From positions 28,394,693 to 28,458,692 of the forward strand of contig CM017561.1 in NCBI GenBank assembly GCA_007844125.1: a stretch of DNA of 64,000 nucleotides, written 5' to 3'. The stretch comes from Sinonovacula constricta (Eukaryota > Mollusca > Bivalvia > Cardiida > Solecurtidae). Positions within the stretch are counted from its first letter, which is position 1, and the number at the start of each line of letters is the position of its first letter. This document shows positions 25,319 to 38,010 of this stretch, piece after piece. A model generated the notes under the pieces. The model searched no databases. It was not told where the DNA came from and worked only from the letters and a program-made list of their open reading frames with translations. The translations under genes and the position numbers were made by a program.

Positions 25319-25865
25319 AGACTTGCTAAAACGATAGATGACCCAGTGTCAAAATAGTGATATTGTCAATTGTATATTTTAGTTGCATTGCAAGGCTATA
25401 AAGGAAATACATGAACAGAGAAATGTCACCTTAAATTTCCAACTGCACTGAAAAGGATATATAAACAGAAGATCATCTATTGTTTGGTGATAATAAACTA
25501 AATAAATGTACATGTATAATATATGAAACAAAAAACTGAGATGTTTTTATGAGCAAACATTTTCTGTTACCTCCCAATAGTTTTCACAACCCTGGAAATC
25601 ATTTTTTTATAAAGTATCAGTACAAATATATAATATACACAAAACAAATGAAAATGAGATCAATCCTAGATTGAATGAACTACTACATCCTTATATATAG
25701 TAAATTCAAGTGGATTTTCCACTGTATACTAAAATAATACTTAGTCACAAAAACTTACCACGCTTCTTCCTTCTCACTATTAAGAATTGACCACATGATC
25801 ATTGACATATACATGGAAAACCATTAGCAAATGTTTATATCAAACAGGACAGAGATAGTGGAGTG

Positions 25866-26247
25866 GCTATTGTTGTTGTTGCTGCTGTTGTTGTTACTGA
25901 TATTGTTGGTGGTGGTGTTACTGTTGTTGCTGCCATTGTTGTTACTGTTATTGCTGTTGGTGGTGGGGTTATTGTTGTGGCCGCTGTTGTTATTACTGTT
26001 ATTGTTGTTGTTTTGTTGCTGCTGCTGTTGTTGTTGGTGTTACTGTTGTTGCTGCCATTGTTGTTACCATTATTGTTGGTAGTGGTGGTGTAAGTGCTGT
26101 TGCTGTTGTTATTACTGTTGTTGTTGTTGGTGGTGGTGGTGTTACTGTTGTTGTTGGTGGTGGTGGTGTTACTGCTGATGCTGCTGTTGTTCTTACTATT
26201 ATTGTTGTTGCTGATGGTGTTATTGTTGTTGCTGTTGTTGTTTCTCA
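25866..26247. repeat. imperfect GTT/GCT/GGT trinucleotide tract
   Basis: About 380 bp of TTG-type triplets interrupted by GCTGCT, GGTGGT and TACTG. Gives poly-Leu/Val frames on the plus strand and an Asn/Thr-rich frame on the minus strand. Treated as non-coding because there are no flanking splice sites or domains. Confidence 0.9.
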
Positions 26248-29200
26248 TACTGGATTGAGTAACCTTAAGGATAAGTAAAGATGAAGCACATATAGGATGG
26301 GTACAAAGTTTTAGAAATGAAAACCAAATTCCTGAAAACAAATGTGCTAAAATATTCTAAAGATGTTTCATTCTTGGAAAAAAACATTTGCATACATATT
26401 CTTTTAGTATTTACCATCAGTATCAATATGATAATAGTTGTCATATTTTGAGACAATGAGAACTGTGTAGGTAAACTGCCGTACATAATTTTCATGATAG
26501 ATTAGCCATCTCTCTGATGCTAAGAAAGCACAATGAGCACTGTGGTGTTCACTGCTTCAAAAGTAATTACATTTTGAGACACCTGTCAGATGGTGATAAG
26601 ATGCCGTACATATTTTTTTGTAAAGAATACAACTCGGCTTTATGTGTGATGGAAATAAGCAGAAGGTTAAGGGTCAAGAATCAAGACCGAGTGATCCATT
26701 GTACCACAAGAGATTATGCCACTATCCCCATTTGCTGGTTACCGTAAAGTTTTATTGATAAGACGCACACAAAGATAAGACGTACCCCCTCTTCGAGGTC
26801 TAGAATCAAGGAAAAAAGCTACATCTCAAAGACAAGACACATCCCCTATTCACAAATACACCACACAAGTCACATAAATGTTCTGCACATGTATTCTTCC
26901 AAGTTCTAAGTTTATTTAACATCATTTTGCATTGCATTGTTTAACCAATTTGGCACTGGGTAAAAAGATTAAAAAAAATTAAAAAATGTACCACTACAGG
27001 ACTTTAACTATCTGACTCTGAACTCTGTTTCCAAATTCTATCATGTAAATAAACAGAACTTCTTTTTGTGGTGGTAAGACAGAAATAGTCTTTAATTGCT
27101 ACATTGGCTGCTTGCCATGTGAAGCCAGTATAAATATAAAACCACATGAAGTTGTTTCTATGAAAATTATACTTTCCTCCTGTTAAAAAACCTCCTGTTA
27201 AAAAATATAGGAGAATTAAAACAGCTTTGAGGGGGAAAAGGTAAATAAATGTATAGTAATGATACTTAAAAGGCTTTTTGGTTATTGATCAAACAAAAAG
27301 GTACAATCAGTACAGGCTCAATTAAAACAGTTTTTAAAGCAATTTAAACAATAACAAAGTCACCATATATTCCATACTGCTTCAAGCTCCAATTTGTTCA
27401 TATCACATACATGTATGACATCTGTTACAGTAAAAGAAATTGTTGAATATATTTTATAACTTAAGCAGAATTTATATATTCGATTTGTATTTATTTGCCA
27501 AAATTAAAATGATCTCACATGTAACTTTTAGAACAGACTTTAAAAACAAGAACAAACTTCAGCAATTAATTATTTTACCTCTGTAATTGTCACTACTTTC
27601 CACCAGAACACGGATGAAACAAGATTTGCAACTTAACCACCAGAAAGAATGAAAGAATACGCAGCAACTAAGTTTGAGGTATTTTAATTATCCCATATGC
27701 ACCAAGATGTTATCTTTTATAAACCGGTTTCACTTTCTAGTAGCTGTTTTTGAGACACCAGTATAATTATTATAGAGATCTCAGTTGTATACACGTGGCA
27801 GTTTGACGTCAAGCGACCATATCAAGCAACTCCAGAAGTCAGTGAAGTGTGACCTTGAGAGATTTTACACTGTGAACTGACAGATTATTTAAACTGACAA
27901 ATTATTTCATGCACCTAGTTATGAGAATTTTGTCTACATGCTAGAGTAACAGCTAGATATATTACTCTGAGTATACATTATGTATTCACAACCAATACAA
28001 ATCTTTTCTTTGTTTGCTACACAGAAATGCAAAGCTAACAAGACATACTGCTAAAGGCATCGTGGCAAAAAGTGCAATTCCTGATTAGACAGCTTCAAGC
28101 GGAAGTTGGCTTATCTGGATCTATCCTTTTTGCCCTAGTCTGATCAATCTGTGGTTAGCTAACATTAGAGCAAATACTGTTTAAAGGAAAGCAGATAAGT
28201 GTACAAATTTTGTACAAATGAAGCCGAGCAATTGTTAAAATCACTAACTTTAAATATCAGTGAATGCTGAAATTGTGCAGTATAAAAAAATCACCTAAAG
28301 AAAAAAATCAAAATGAAGCTTATCAAAATGTTGTCCAAAAAATGTTTTATCTCAGTTTACAACTTCATGTGTCATTACCATTAGCAGACACTATGTGGCA
28401 GCCATTGAAGCACTTTAGATTTCTAATGCAGCAAGTTATGAAAGAAAGTTAAGAGCCATAATCTTCAAAAAAAATGATTATTAACAAAAACAAATGAATG
28501 TAAATGTAAATGCCAATGTTTCTCACAAAAACAATTTGTTTACAGGGAGAAAACCTATTAAAAGTCAAATTCAAATGTTCAAGATTTTCCTGTATTTGGT
28601 AATAAATGTCAATGAATATCATCAAAATCAAAAGCAAGAGGTGTAAAACATTTATTTAAGTGGTATAAACACAAGCAGAAAAATGTAAAAACAATAAATA
28701 TAAACAAGTTATATTGCAAAATCATTCATTAAACATTAAAACTAATATAAAAACTTATGCATCTGTTGTTTGTAATAAGAAAAAAAACTTACTTGTAAAC
28801 ATTTTGCTTAATCACTAAAATTATGATAATCAATCATTCATCTGTAAATATTTCATGTATTTTAGTATAATAAATGGGGGCGGTGGGGGGACTACTAATA
28901 TTCAATCTGTAAATAACAACTCATCTGAAGTTAAAAACAAATTAATTTAAATATAAGAACAGTTTAAGAAACACCTACATTTCTTGTCCTCTCCACATAA
29001 GTCTTGAAGACATTTTTACAACACCCATTAAAATGGTAAGTTTTCCAAAATGATTTGGATCAATCTGTTTGATTTCCTTATAATCACTGCCACTTCAATT
29101 GAACACCTTGGCAATGAAAATATTCACATTAAACTTGTTTTGTAGTTCAACTTTGTGGAATTTTGACATCTAAAATTGTCCAGAGCACCGAAAAATTCGC

Positions 29201-31800
29201 ATCTAGGAATGCCAATTTACTGATCTTTCATTATCCACAAATTTTCCAAATATGTGTGTTTAAATTCTAAGGTTTATCTTATCTGGTTGCCAACGCACGA
29301 CCACTCCGCATGAAACAAAGCTACACAGGCTCAGGTGACTCTCCAACCTATTGGATGGTGTCACCACCACCAACAACAGCAAATTACAAAAACAACATTT
29401 GAATTTATCTACATCACAAATACTGCTGATTAAACCATTTCAAAACTCAGGTATGTCATAATTTAAAAAGAAACGAAGATGAAAAACAAGCTAGCCCTGA
29501 AACGTTAAGTTGTCTCGGATTTTTATGATCATTCTGTCAAAGGCTACCAGAAACAGCTCGAGGTTTATGATCAACCAAGAGCTCATAATGTCCAAGTCAA
29601 CCAACTGGAGAAGCTAAACAACCACTTTTAACATATTCTTTAGTCCACTTACAGCTTCCTAAACAGGTATTTTATCGTGTTATGATTTTTTTACTCATTT
29701 AATGCTTAAAAAATAATATTTTTATAATAAACAATGTTCACTTGAAAGTAGATTAAATGCAGCCTTCGTGATATTGTGATGTAACACTTTTTTAACTTAT
29801 TTGATGCCGAGCCAAGCAGTTGTGAAATAAGTCTAGTAAACTGGATTTTAGCATATAAAATATATATAAAAAAAAAAGTAATAATAATAATGCAAGAGAC
29901 TGTGATTATAAAAACACTATTGCACCAGTAGTCATTCACCAGTTATATAAAAGTTGATCCTAAAGACGCAACATCTCTACACACCTCTCCTTGGTTACCA
30001 GCTTATATTCCTTTTATACTAGGAACACATGTACCATGGCAGCAAAACCCTGGTTCTATCAAAGACTCCGTGTAGACCGGTTGTGTTATAACAAGCCATC
30101 AACATGGAGAAACAAGTCAAGAGTCTGTTAAAATGAGCCCTAACAATCTGACACCCTGGCGTTTTAACATCATCTGCATGAACAAGATGAAACACTCAGT
30201 CTATTTTACTGTCAATTGTACAATGTCTACATGAAATCTAAGATGTAGTTTTACTTTGCGTTTTGAATTAAGGTTACCGATGTCGTACATATGACATTCA
30301 TGAAACAGGAATAAAAGTGTCAATATAAATTGTTACTTACAAAATATCAATTCCAACATAATATCTTACTCAATCACAGCTATGTCACAGTTAGGATTTA
30401 TTGTGAAATATGCGGGTATATACTTTTATATTTGCTTTTGTATTTTATAAACGTGTATGGTAGTATTGGGGACGACTGCTATAATTTGTGGTGGTAGACC
30501 CAAGTTCAACTATGCTAGCAATGAACATTGTTGTACAGCAACCTTGATAATAAGAACTCTAGTAGAAAAGTTCTAAATATAAACAAATGATTTCTGTTAA
30601 TGTATTCTTTAATTTTAATAATTGCTCCTGTATATCATGTTTATTAACACCGAAAGTTGTTGAGGAGAGCTAAATCTTGGTTTCAGCTAAACAACTCACT
30701 TGTTGCAAACAGGCTTAAAAACTTGAAAATCAACTTTTGAATTGCAAAGAGTTCATAACAGAAAGTAGAACCATAATAGGTCATCATACGACATCATGAA
30801 CGTCGTGAGAGAAACTGGAAAAACATCTTGTCAGTTGAGTGTAATAGTCTTTCAAACTGTGTCAGTTAAGTGCAAAGTGTCTTTCAAACAATATCACTTG
30901 AAAGCTTAGTGTCTCGAATAATAGTTCAGTTAAAAGTGCAGTGGCTCAATAAGATTGACGTTTACAGCGTTCCTTGTTCAGTTTCAAGAGACTGACTTTA
31001 GTGATATCTTTGTAAGACTCAAAGAGAGGGGTCCCATGGTGTCATTTTTTATGAATCAGACACAGATGTTTTTTTCTTTTGTTCTGCACTTTATTTATGC
31101 ATTCTTGTAATCATAAAAAAGGAAATATTACTAATCTACAAAACAATAACCTTGATGACGCTGATAAATAAAACTGAAAGAATGGAAGCCAGTTTGCTTT
31201 CTTTTATTAACTTTATCAAATTTATTAAGGCAAGTTCCAAGCTTTTATTCATCTATTAATAAGTATTGTTACCTGTACAGTTTATGAAGATAACTAAGAA
31301 TGAAGAGCAGGTAAATGTCAAATGTAGCATGGTGAGAATTAAGCAGAGCAGGTGCAAAAATACATTCACACAACTGCTACAATGGCTCTTTTTCTGCATC
31401 CATCAGCAAAAACCACAACTAATTATATACCGTAACACAGTGAACTGATTTAAATCATCAACAACAACTTCCCTACACTGCAACACCTGACTGATCCTAT
31501 AGGATTGTTCATTCTCACCAAACTGGATCTACCTGTCTATCTACCTGTCTATCTACTAGTAATTAGTTTGTTACATGAAGCTATATCTAGGTTTAAGCTC
31601 AACATGTTTGTAAAGTTAAAGTTACAAAACTTGTCACAATTTTTTGGATAATGTGTAAGCTTGAAACAGAATGTGTTTTTTTAGTCTGATGGTTGTTTTT
31701 TTACTTTGTTATGAAATAAAAACATTTGTGTGGGTTTGTATAGAATGACATGATGTGAAACTACAAATAGTCATCTGTTAACAAAAAATAAGCTTGCTTA
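26248..31800. other. region upstream of ALAS, no gene recognised
   Basis: Should hold the ALAS promoter and untranslated first exon(s), given the splice acceptor 7 nt before the start codon, but no site could be singled out. Fragments of repeats are present: a GATAAGACGCAC pogo-like end near 26742-26800 and a hairpin-family fragment at 28045-28180. Confidence 0.45.
28045..28180. repeat. hairpin repeat family H, diverged copy
   Basis: Has AGTGCAATTCCTGATTAGACAG on one side and GGCTTATCTGGATCTATC plus CTAGTCTGATCA on the other, a diverged version of the inverted arms seen at 50304-50380. Confidence 0.4.
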
Positions 31801-31801
31801 C

Positions 31802-32112
31802 TTGTTTATTGGGTTTATCGTCCCACCAACAGTATTTCAGTTATCTGGAAATGGTGTCCACTTGAAGCAGATATAGTGCTGCCTTCACTGTGTATAGCAT
31901 GCCGTGAACACCTGGCATGATACCACACCCAGTCACATTATCCTGACACCGGGCCAACCAGTCGTGGAACTACACTTATATTTGCTTGAGTGTTAGCAAA
32001 GGGAGCTATACCACTACCATTTTAACGTCTTTGGTATGTCGCGGCCCAGGATCGAACCTGGGCCTACCGTTCTTGGAGCCGATGCTCTACCGATTGCGCT
32101 ACCAGGTCCGGT
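31802..32112 (-). mobile_element. SINE-A copy 4
   Basis: Full-length copy with minus-strand tRNA-like head. Its B box is slightly altered (CCAGGATCGAACCTGG). Followed by a (TAAA)n run, which blurs any target-site duplication. Confidence 0.9.
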
Positions 32113-32146
32113 AAAAAAAAATAAATAAATAAATAAATAAATAAGC
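32113..32146. repeat. (TAAA)n microsatellite
   Basis: About seven TAAA units directly after the tRNA-like end of the adjoining SINE. Confidence 0.9.
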
Positions 32147-32413
32147 CATGTAACAAACTCCTCACAGTGCTGGTGTATGCAAATATCAACTTTAACAGTT
32201 CAATTTTGACAGTTCTGAGATTTACACAAAATATAAGATATTTGCAACAACTAGTCCTTCAAAAACATTCAAAGATTACCCAATATACTGCAAGAGTCTG
32301 CAAAAATATGATGACCCAGATCAGACTGACCTGGACCTACACTATGTGCCTAACCAAACCAACTCCCACTTAGCAGGCCAAGAATTACGACTTTGTCAGG
32401 TATAGGTCTGGAC

Positions 32414-32806
32414 CAATCGGAACACCTCGGATAATTCACGAATCATCTCTCGTATGTATGTAGGTATTCGGATTAACTCGGCCACCTATCTAAATGGGAC
32501 TTCTTTCGTGAGAGACGTCAAAACAAAGATAGCAGCTCGGATGACAGCTCACTATAGTAAGAAGCTTGTAAATTTTCAATATATGGCGGCTTCAAATTTA
32601 AATCATCCAAGGTTTACTTACCCAGCGCAGCGGACACGCAGCTGTCAAACGACGCAATTGTTCATGTTTTGTGCGAACTACTTAGGCATATTCTTCTTCT
32701 GACTTCCGGCGAACAAAACGATCATGATTTCATTAAGTATTATTGCACCAGATACATCCGAGGGATGATTGTCCCGAGGACGGAATTACGTGAGAAGTTC
32801 CGATTG
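32414..32806. mobile_element. TIR element family E, copy 1
   Basis: 393 bp with inverted ends CAATCGGAAC. Flanked by GGTCTGGAC (32405-32413) and GGTCTTGAC (32807-32815), a 9-bp target duplication with one change. Homologous to 36712-37246. No transposase frame; non-autonomous. An 8-9 bp duplication fits Mutator-, hAT- or P-type elements. Confidence 0.75.
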
Positions 32807-32815
32807 GGTCTTGAC

Positions 32816-34361
32816 CTGAATCTGCTCTCTCACTGATAGACTTATATAAATCCCCACTTTGATAGACTGTCAGTCGTAATCATACATACAACCAGTAGGA
32901 TAAAGTGGTAACTACATCTTCCCCACATTCACGGGACATAAAAAGGACGAAGAAACTATTATTTATATACAAGTAGCCTGCATCACCTGTAAAAGAACTT
33001 TCTGACCACCCCTCATATTATGAAACAATTAGTAATAAACAACCAAAGAACCACCAACATTACATAATACCAGATTAGAAAAATATCATAAGTGTATTCT
33101 ACCAATTCATTTTTTTTAATTTGGCAAGCAATTGCATCATATCTTGTTTGCTTATACCAAGTTTGTTTCATGAACTTAAAAAAATGTACCGGTTGCAATA
33201 CACTTAACAATAGTACGTAATGATAAAGTTAGTTTTGCAACTGTCAGTGTCCATGGCTCACATAATTACGAAATTAATTTGCTTAAGTACATGTACTTAA
33301 AAGAGCTCAATCGTTACTTCCTGGATTGGTTGTCATGGGAAATAGATGCACTCTACAACATAAATCATTGGGTATAAACTATTCAGATTTTTTTTTTAAA
33401 AAGCAAACATTATTTTGTTAATCAAAACCTCAGTAAACAAATCAACAATCTACCTCAAGTTAGTCGCAAACATCCCCTGGTGTCTTCAGTGCACTACGAA
33501 AAATCACAAAATATTAATCCAGTATTTGTCTCAACACTTTTACAATTAATCATCAATTAAACATATGATCAATTCCGTTCACATGACCAGTCCTAGCTAA
33601 CAGCAAGCCTGTCATTATATCCACACAGCCTGCAGGCTTGAGCTCAATTGCATCAACCAGCTTGCCCCTGTCCACAGCTAATTATATCAGCCATCACCAC
33701 CAGTCTTCAACCAGCCCCTATAGACCTTATCAGGCTATAATAATTGTGTTTACAACCCATCTTTAAGTTCTCATATCTGGTTCTTGCAGATAACAGGATA
33801 TTTCAGGGACTTACCAGGTCCTGCTGCTGGCTCATCATGATCTTCACCTTTTGCCTTAGCTTGATCAATCTGTACATAGAAGACCAAGAGATCCCTAACC
33901 TGCCATGTTAAGATTTTTTTTCACTCTCCACCACCACAAATACAGTCACCACAGATGCTTGGTCCAGGTGGTCATAAACCCTGAGGCCTACATGTCCCAC
34001 ATCAACATTTATGTGCCATGAAACATTTTTTTCAAGTTTACCAGTTATAACTGGATCACAGGCCCTGAGGCATACATGCCTCCCATCACAGTAGACCCTC
34101 AGTCAAACCATTGACCAATAAACACAACCAAGTTCAAGGACAGCAAGAATCAGTACTGAATGGGGCCTCATAAGAAAAGAATGACAATATTGTTGAAGGT
34201 AGAAAAAACATTTATTATTGAATCCCAGAGCATAGGGTAAACAAAACATTGTCTTGTTGCAAAGAAAGTGGTTTCTTTGTTTGTTCATATGTACAAAGTC
34301 TTAGCTACACATTTTAATACTAATTAAGAGTCCAAATGCAAGCTATTTAAGCATTGACCCT
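32816..34361. other. no confirmed gene
   Basis: AT-rich. The only coding-like segment is the short exon candidate at 33815-33869. Confidence 0.4.
33815..33869 (-). other. possible 55-nt exon, gene unknown
   Basis: Minus-strand segment bounded by a pyrimidine-rich TACAG acceptor and a strong GTAAGT donor, less AT-rich than its surroundings. Two frames are open (IDQAKAKGEDHDEPAAGP or LIKLRQKVKIMMSQQQDL). No family recognised. It could be an upstream ALAS exon, an exon of another gene, or chance. Confidence 0.3.
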
Positions 34362-35699
34362 ATGTGAAACCATGCCATAAATACAACAATCATTGCCTCT
34401 ACATGAAACCATGCTATAAATACAACAGGCATTGCCTCTACATGAAACCATGCCATAAATACAACAGGCATTGCCTCTACGTGAAACCATGCCATAAATA
34501 CAACAATCATTGCCTCTACGTGAAACCATGCCATAAATACAACAATCATTGCCTCTATATGAAACCATGCTATAAATACAACAATCATTGCCTCTACGTG
34601 AAACCATGCCATAAATACAACAATCATTGCCTCTACATGAAACCATGCCATAAATACAACAATCATTGCCTCTACATGAAATCATGCCATAAATACAACA
34701 GGCATTGCCTCTACGTGAAACCATGCCATAAATACAACAATCATTGCCTCTACATGAAATCATGCCATAAATACAACATTCATTGCCTCTACATGAAACC
34801 ATGACATAAATACAACAGGCATTCACTCTACATGAAACCATGCCATAAATACAACAATCATTGCCTCTACATGAAACCATGCCATAAATACAACAGGCTT
34901 TCACTCTACATGAAACCATGCCATAAATATAACAGGCATTCACTCTACATGAAACCATGCCATAAATACAACAATCATTGCCTCTACATGAAACCATGCC
35001 ATAAATACAACAGGCTTTCACTCTACATGAAACCATGCCATAAATATAACAGGCATTCACTCTACATGAAACCATGCCATAAATACAACAGGCATTGCCT
35101 CTACATGAAACCATGCTCTAAATACAACAATCATTGCCTTTACATGAAACCATGCCCTAAATACAACAGGCATTGCCTCTACATGAAACCATGCCATAAA
35201 TACAACAATCATTGCCTCTACATGAAACCATGCCATAAATACAACAGGCATTCACTCAACATGAAACCATGTCATAAATACAACAATCATTGCCTCTACA
35301 TGAAACCATGCCATAAATACAACATTCATTGCCTCTACATGAAACCATGCCATAAATACAACAATCATTGCCTCTACATGAAACCATGTCATAAATACAA
35401 CAGGCATTCACTCTACATGAAACCATTCCATAAATACAACAATCATTGCCTATACATGAAACCATGCCATAAATACAACAATCACTGCCTCTACATGAAA
35501 CCATGCCCTAAATACAACAATCATTGCCTCTACATGAAACCATGCCATAAATACAACAAGCATTGCCTCTACATGAAACCATGCCATAAATACAACAGGC
35601 ATTGCCTCTACATGAAACCATGCCCTAAATACAACAATCATTGCCTCTACATGAAACCATGCCATAAATACAACAATCATTGCCTCTACATGAAACCAT
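34362..35699. repeat. minisatellite array 2, 39-bp units (left block)
   Basis: About 34 units of CATGAAACCATGCCATAAAT followed by ACAACAATCATTGCCTCTA or variants (ACAGGCATT, TTCACTCTA). A three-unit 117-bp pattern recurs at 34865-35060. The unit is 13 codons, so several frames stay open for hundreds of codons; this is not evidence of coding. The array continues at 37561 after an insertion. Confidence 0.97.
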
Positions 35700-35700
35700 A

Positions 35701-37560
35701 CAGGGTTCGACATTAACTTTTTTGAGAGCTGGACCAGTGGTCCAGTAACTTAGAAAACCTACTAGAGCTGACCTAAACTGGACTAGACCAAAATGTAAAA
35801 TGCATAATACACATACAAGCATACTTAAATCAAGTTGTTATAAGAGTTCAAGCATAGTGTTGCAATAACATACCAATATAACTACGTATGAGATATTTAT
35901 GACTAGAAAATTAGTATGAAACTTAATATTCTGTAAATGCAACTTAGGTATGATTATACTTAATTTTTTAGTCTAATATAGGTATCATTCATTGGTACTT
36001 ATATGACTAGAAAGTTAAGTATGACCATAACTACATGACTAGATGTTTTCACACAACTGAACAGGCCAGACTCACATGACTGATTGTCAACCTGCTGTAT
36101 TTATTTTCCCAGAATAGGATGTAACAAAAGTAGTGATCAGCGAGCTGTACCTAAGATCATATTTCCGTTGGTGAGATATATGTGACTCAGATTCAGAATG
36201 CCCATTTATATCATCTATTCTGAAATTGTCCGTACCGACAACAAATCCTCCACACTCTTCAAACTATCTGCATGTCTTACAAAACATATCAATGCTCTTT
36301 TCTTCAAAATCTAGCCAAGTATACTCATCTGTTTGACAAAACGATCTTATCTGCTTTGTTTTGTCATACAGTTTCTTTGAAGCATCCTTCCTCATTTGTT
36401 TCGTATTGTTATCTATTTGTTATCTCGAAAAACCAAACTTAAGTTTCTCGACCTTTTTGTTTCATCTGCGCAGAGTGCGTTATAAACAAACCGTATAATA
36501 GTCTGTTGTCGTAATACTTGGGATTCCAACAGTACAGATAGTATTTGTGCATTTGTATCTCTTGCATTTTTATTTCAATATTATAAATAATAATAGGAAA
36601 AATCCGTAAACATTACAAAATAAGAAATTAGCTGAAGAAATAACCATTCGTATCCTGCTTAACAATAAGTATTACGACATTGGATATTTTACAAGTGCGT
36701 GGGGGGAAAAGCAATCGGAACACCTTGGATAATTCACGAATCATCTCTCGGATGTATGTAGGTAGTCTGATTATCTCGGCCATTTCCCTAAATGACAGAC
36801 GTCAAAACAAAAATGGCAGCTCGGATGACAGCTCACTATAGTACGGTGCCTGTAAAACTTCACTTTGTGGCTGCTTCAAATTAAATCATCCGAGTTTAAT
36901 TTACCCGGCGCAGCAAAGTCACAGCTGTCAAATGACGCCATTGTTTATGTTTTGTGCGAACTACATTTTAAGCATATTCTTCCGACTTCCGGCGAACAAA
37001 ACGATCGTGATTTCTGTAAGTATTATTGCACCAAATACGTAAAAAGCAATGCAGGTTTAATTTACCCACCGCAGCAGACATGCAGCTGTCAAACGATGCC
37101 GTTGTTCATCTTTTGTGCGAACTACATTTTAGGCATATTCTTCTTCCGACGAACAAAACGATCGTGATTTCATTAAGTATCATTGCACCAAATACAGCCA
37201 AGGGATGATTGTCCAGAGGACGAAATTACCCGAGAAGTTCCGATTAGGGTAAAAAAGCCTCGTTCTGAAAACACAAGCCAATGAGTGAACGCATGTCAAG
37301 GTTGTTACTAAATATACTGCTAAATACAGCACACCCGGGTTTCCCAAGAAACTGTATCGACAAACGTCAATAGTTTGACCGAGTTGAACCATTATAAATA
37401 TTTATTTTTTTTACTTTTGATTCATTCATAGGCAGATTTTTGGCGAACTTTGTCTGATTTAGAACACGACCAGTTGGACCAGCTAGCCTAGTACTTAGCT
37501 AGACCAGACCACCGATCTACTAGTGAATGTCGTTCGGTCGGGCCTTAATGTTGAACCCTG
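35701..37560. mobile_element. 1.86-kb TIR element inside array 2
   Basis: Inverted ends CAGGGTTCGACATTAA and CAGGGTTCAACATTAA, followed on each side by GGACCAG/CTGGTCC-rich subterminal repeats. The flanks are array-2 monomer sequence on both sides, so it inserted into the minisatellite. The ends are hAT-like, but the repetitive target hides the duplication. It carries a nested family E element; no transposase domain is visible. Confidence 0.75.
36712..37246. mobile_element. TIR element family E, copy 2 (nested)
   Basis: Ends match copy 1 (CAATCGGAAC, inverted). Longer than copy 1 because a segment of about 170 bp holding TTTGTGCGAACTACATTTTA and GAACAAAACGATCGTGATTT is duplicated. Flanks GGGGAAAAG and GGGTAAAAA resemble a decayed 9-bp duplication. 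Lies within the larger TIR element. Confidence 0.7.
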
Positions 37561-37622
37561 CCATGCCATAAATACAATGTACAACAGGCATTGCCTCTAC
37601 TTGAAACCATGCTATAAATGCA
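37561..37622. repeat. minisatellite array 2, right block
   Basis: Just under two diverged 39-bp units (CCATGCCATAAATACAATGT... then CATTGCCTCTACTTGAAACC), the continuation of the array beyond the inserted element. Confidence 0.85.
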
Positions 37623-37910
37623 AGCATAAAAAAATCATCAACCTGGACAGACCTTCAGACAAGTCTACCACCAGCAATAGAAAGTTCAAGGGCACAAGTA
37701 AGGCATGCTAGGAGTGACCCAATGTCAACCATGACAATACTACAGAGGTAAATCTTTATTTCTTTAGAATTTTAATTCCGACAAATTGTAGTTTAATCAA
37801 GCTAAGACAGGGTCCATTTGATATCAGTATTGAAGTATGTAAACATTAAACGGATTTAAGTTCACGGTTAAATAAGACAATATCCTAGAAACTAATATAT
37901 AATGTTTCTT

Positions 37911-38010
37911 TGTTTATTTGGTTTTAAATATATTGCAGCCACCAATTATGATCATTTTAGTATCATCCAGCTATTTTGGTGGATGAGGACTGCAGACAAA
38001 TGTCTGGGTA
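37911..38010 (-). mobile_element. SINE-C fragment abutting array 3
   Basis: Aligns with 45040-45125 through the ATCATTTTAGTATCATCCAG, CTATTTTGGTGGATGAGGAC and TGTCTGGGTAGAA blocks. At TGTCTGGGTAGAA it runs without a break into the first 48-bp unit of array 3, whose sequence resembles the next part of the SINE. Confidence 0.7.

Noticed and set aside
25835..26341. 168-codon Asn/Thr-rich minus-strand frame
   Set aside because: Trinucleotide microsatellite; no flanking coding signal.
34832..35716. 294-codon Cys/His-rich frame (MKPCHKYNNHCLY repeats), zinc-finger-like at first glance
   Set aside because: The 39-bp period is 13 codons; the Cys/His pattern is a by-product of the minisatellite and the minus strand is equally open.
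36865..37167. 100-codon plus-strand frame with several Cys residues
   Set aside because: Lies wholly inside family E repeat copy 2 and spans its internal duplication in two different frames; the homologous copy at 32414 does not keep the frame.
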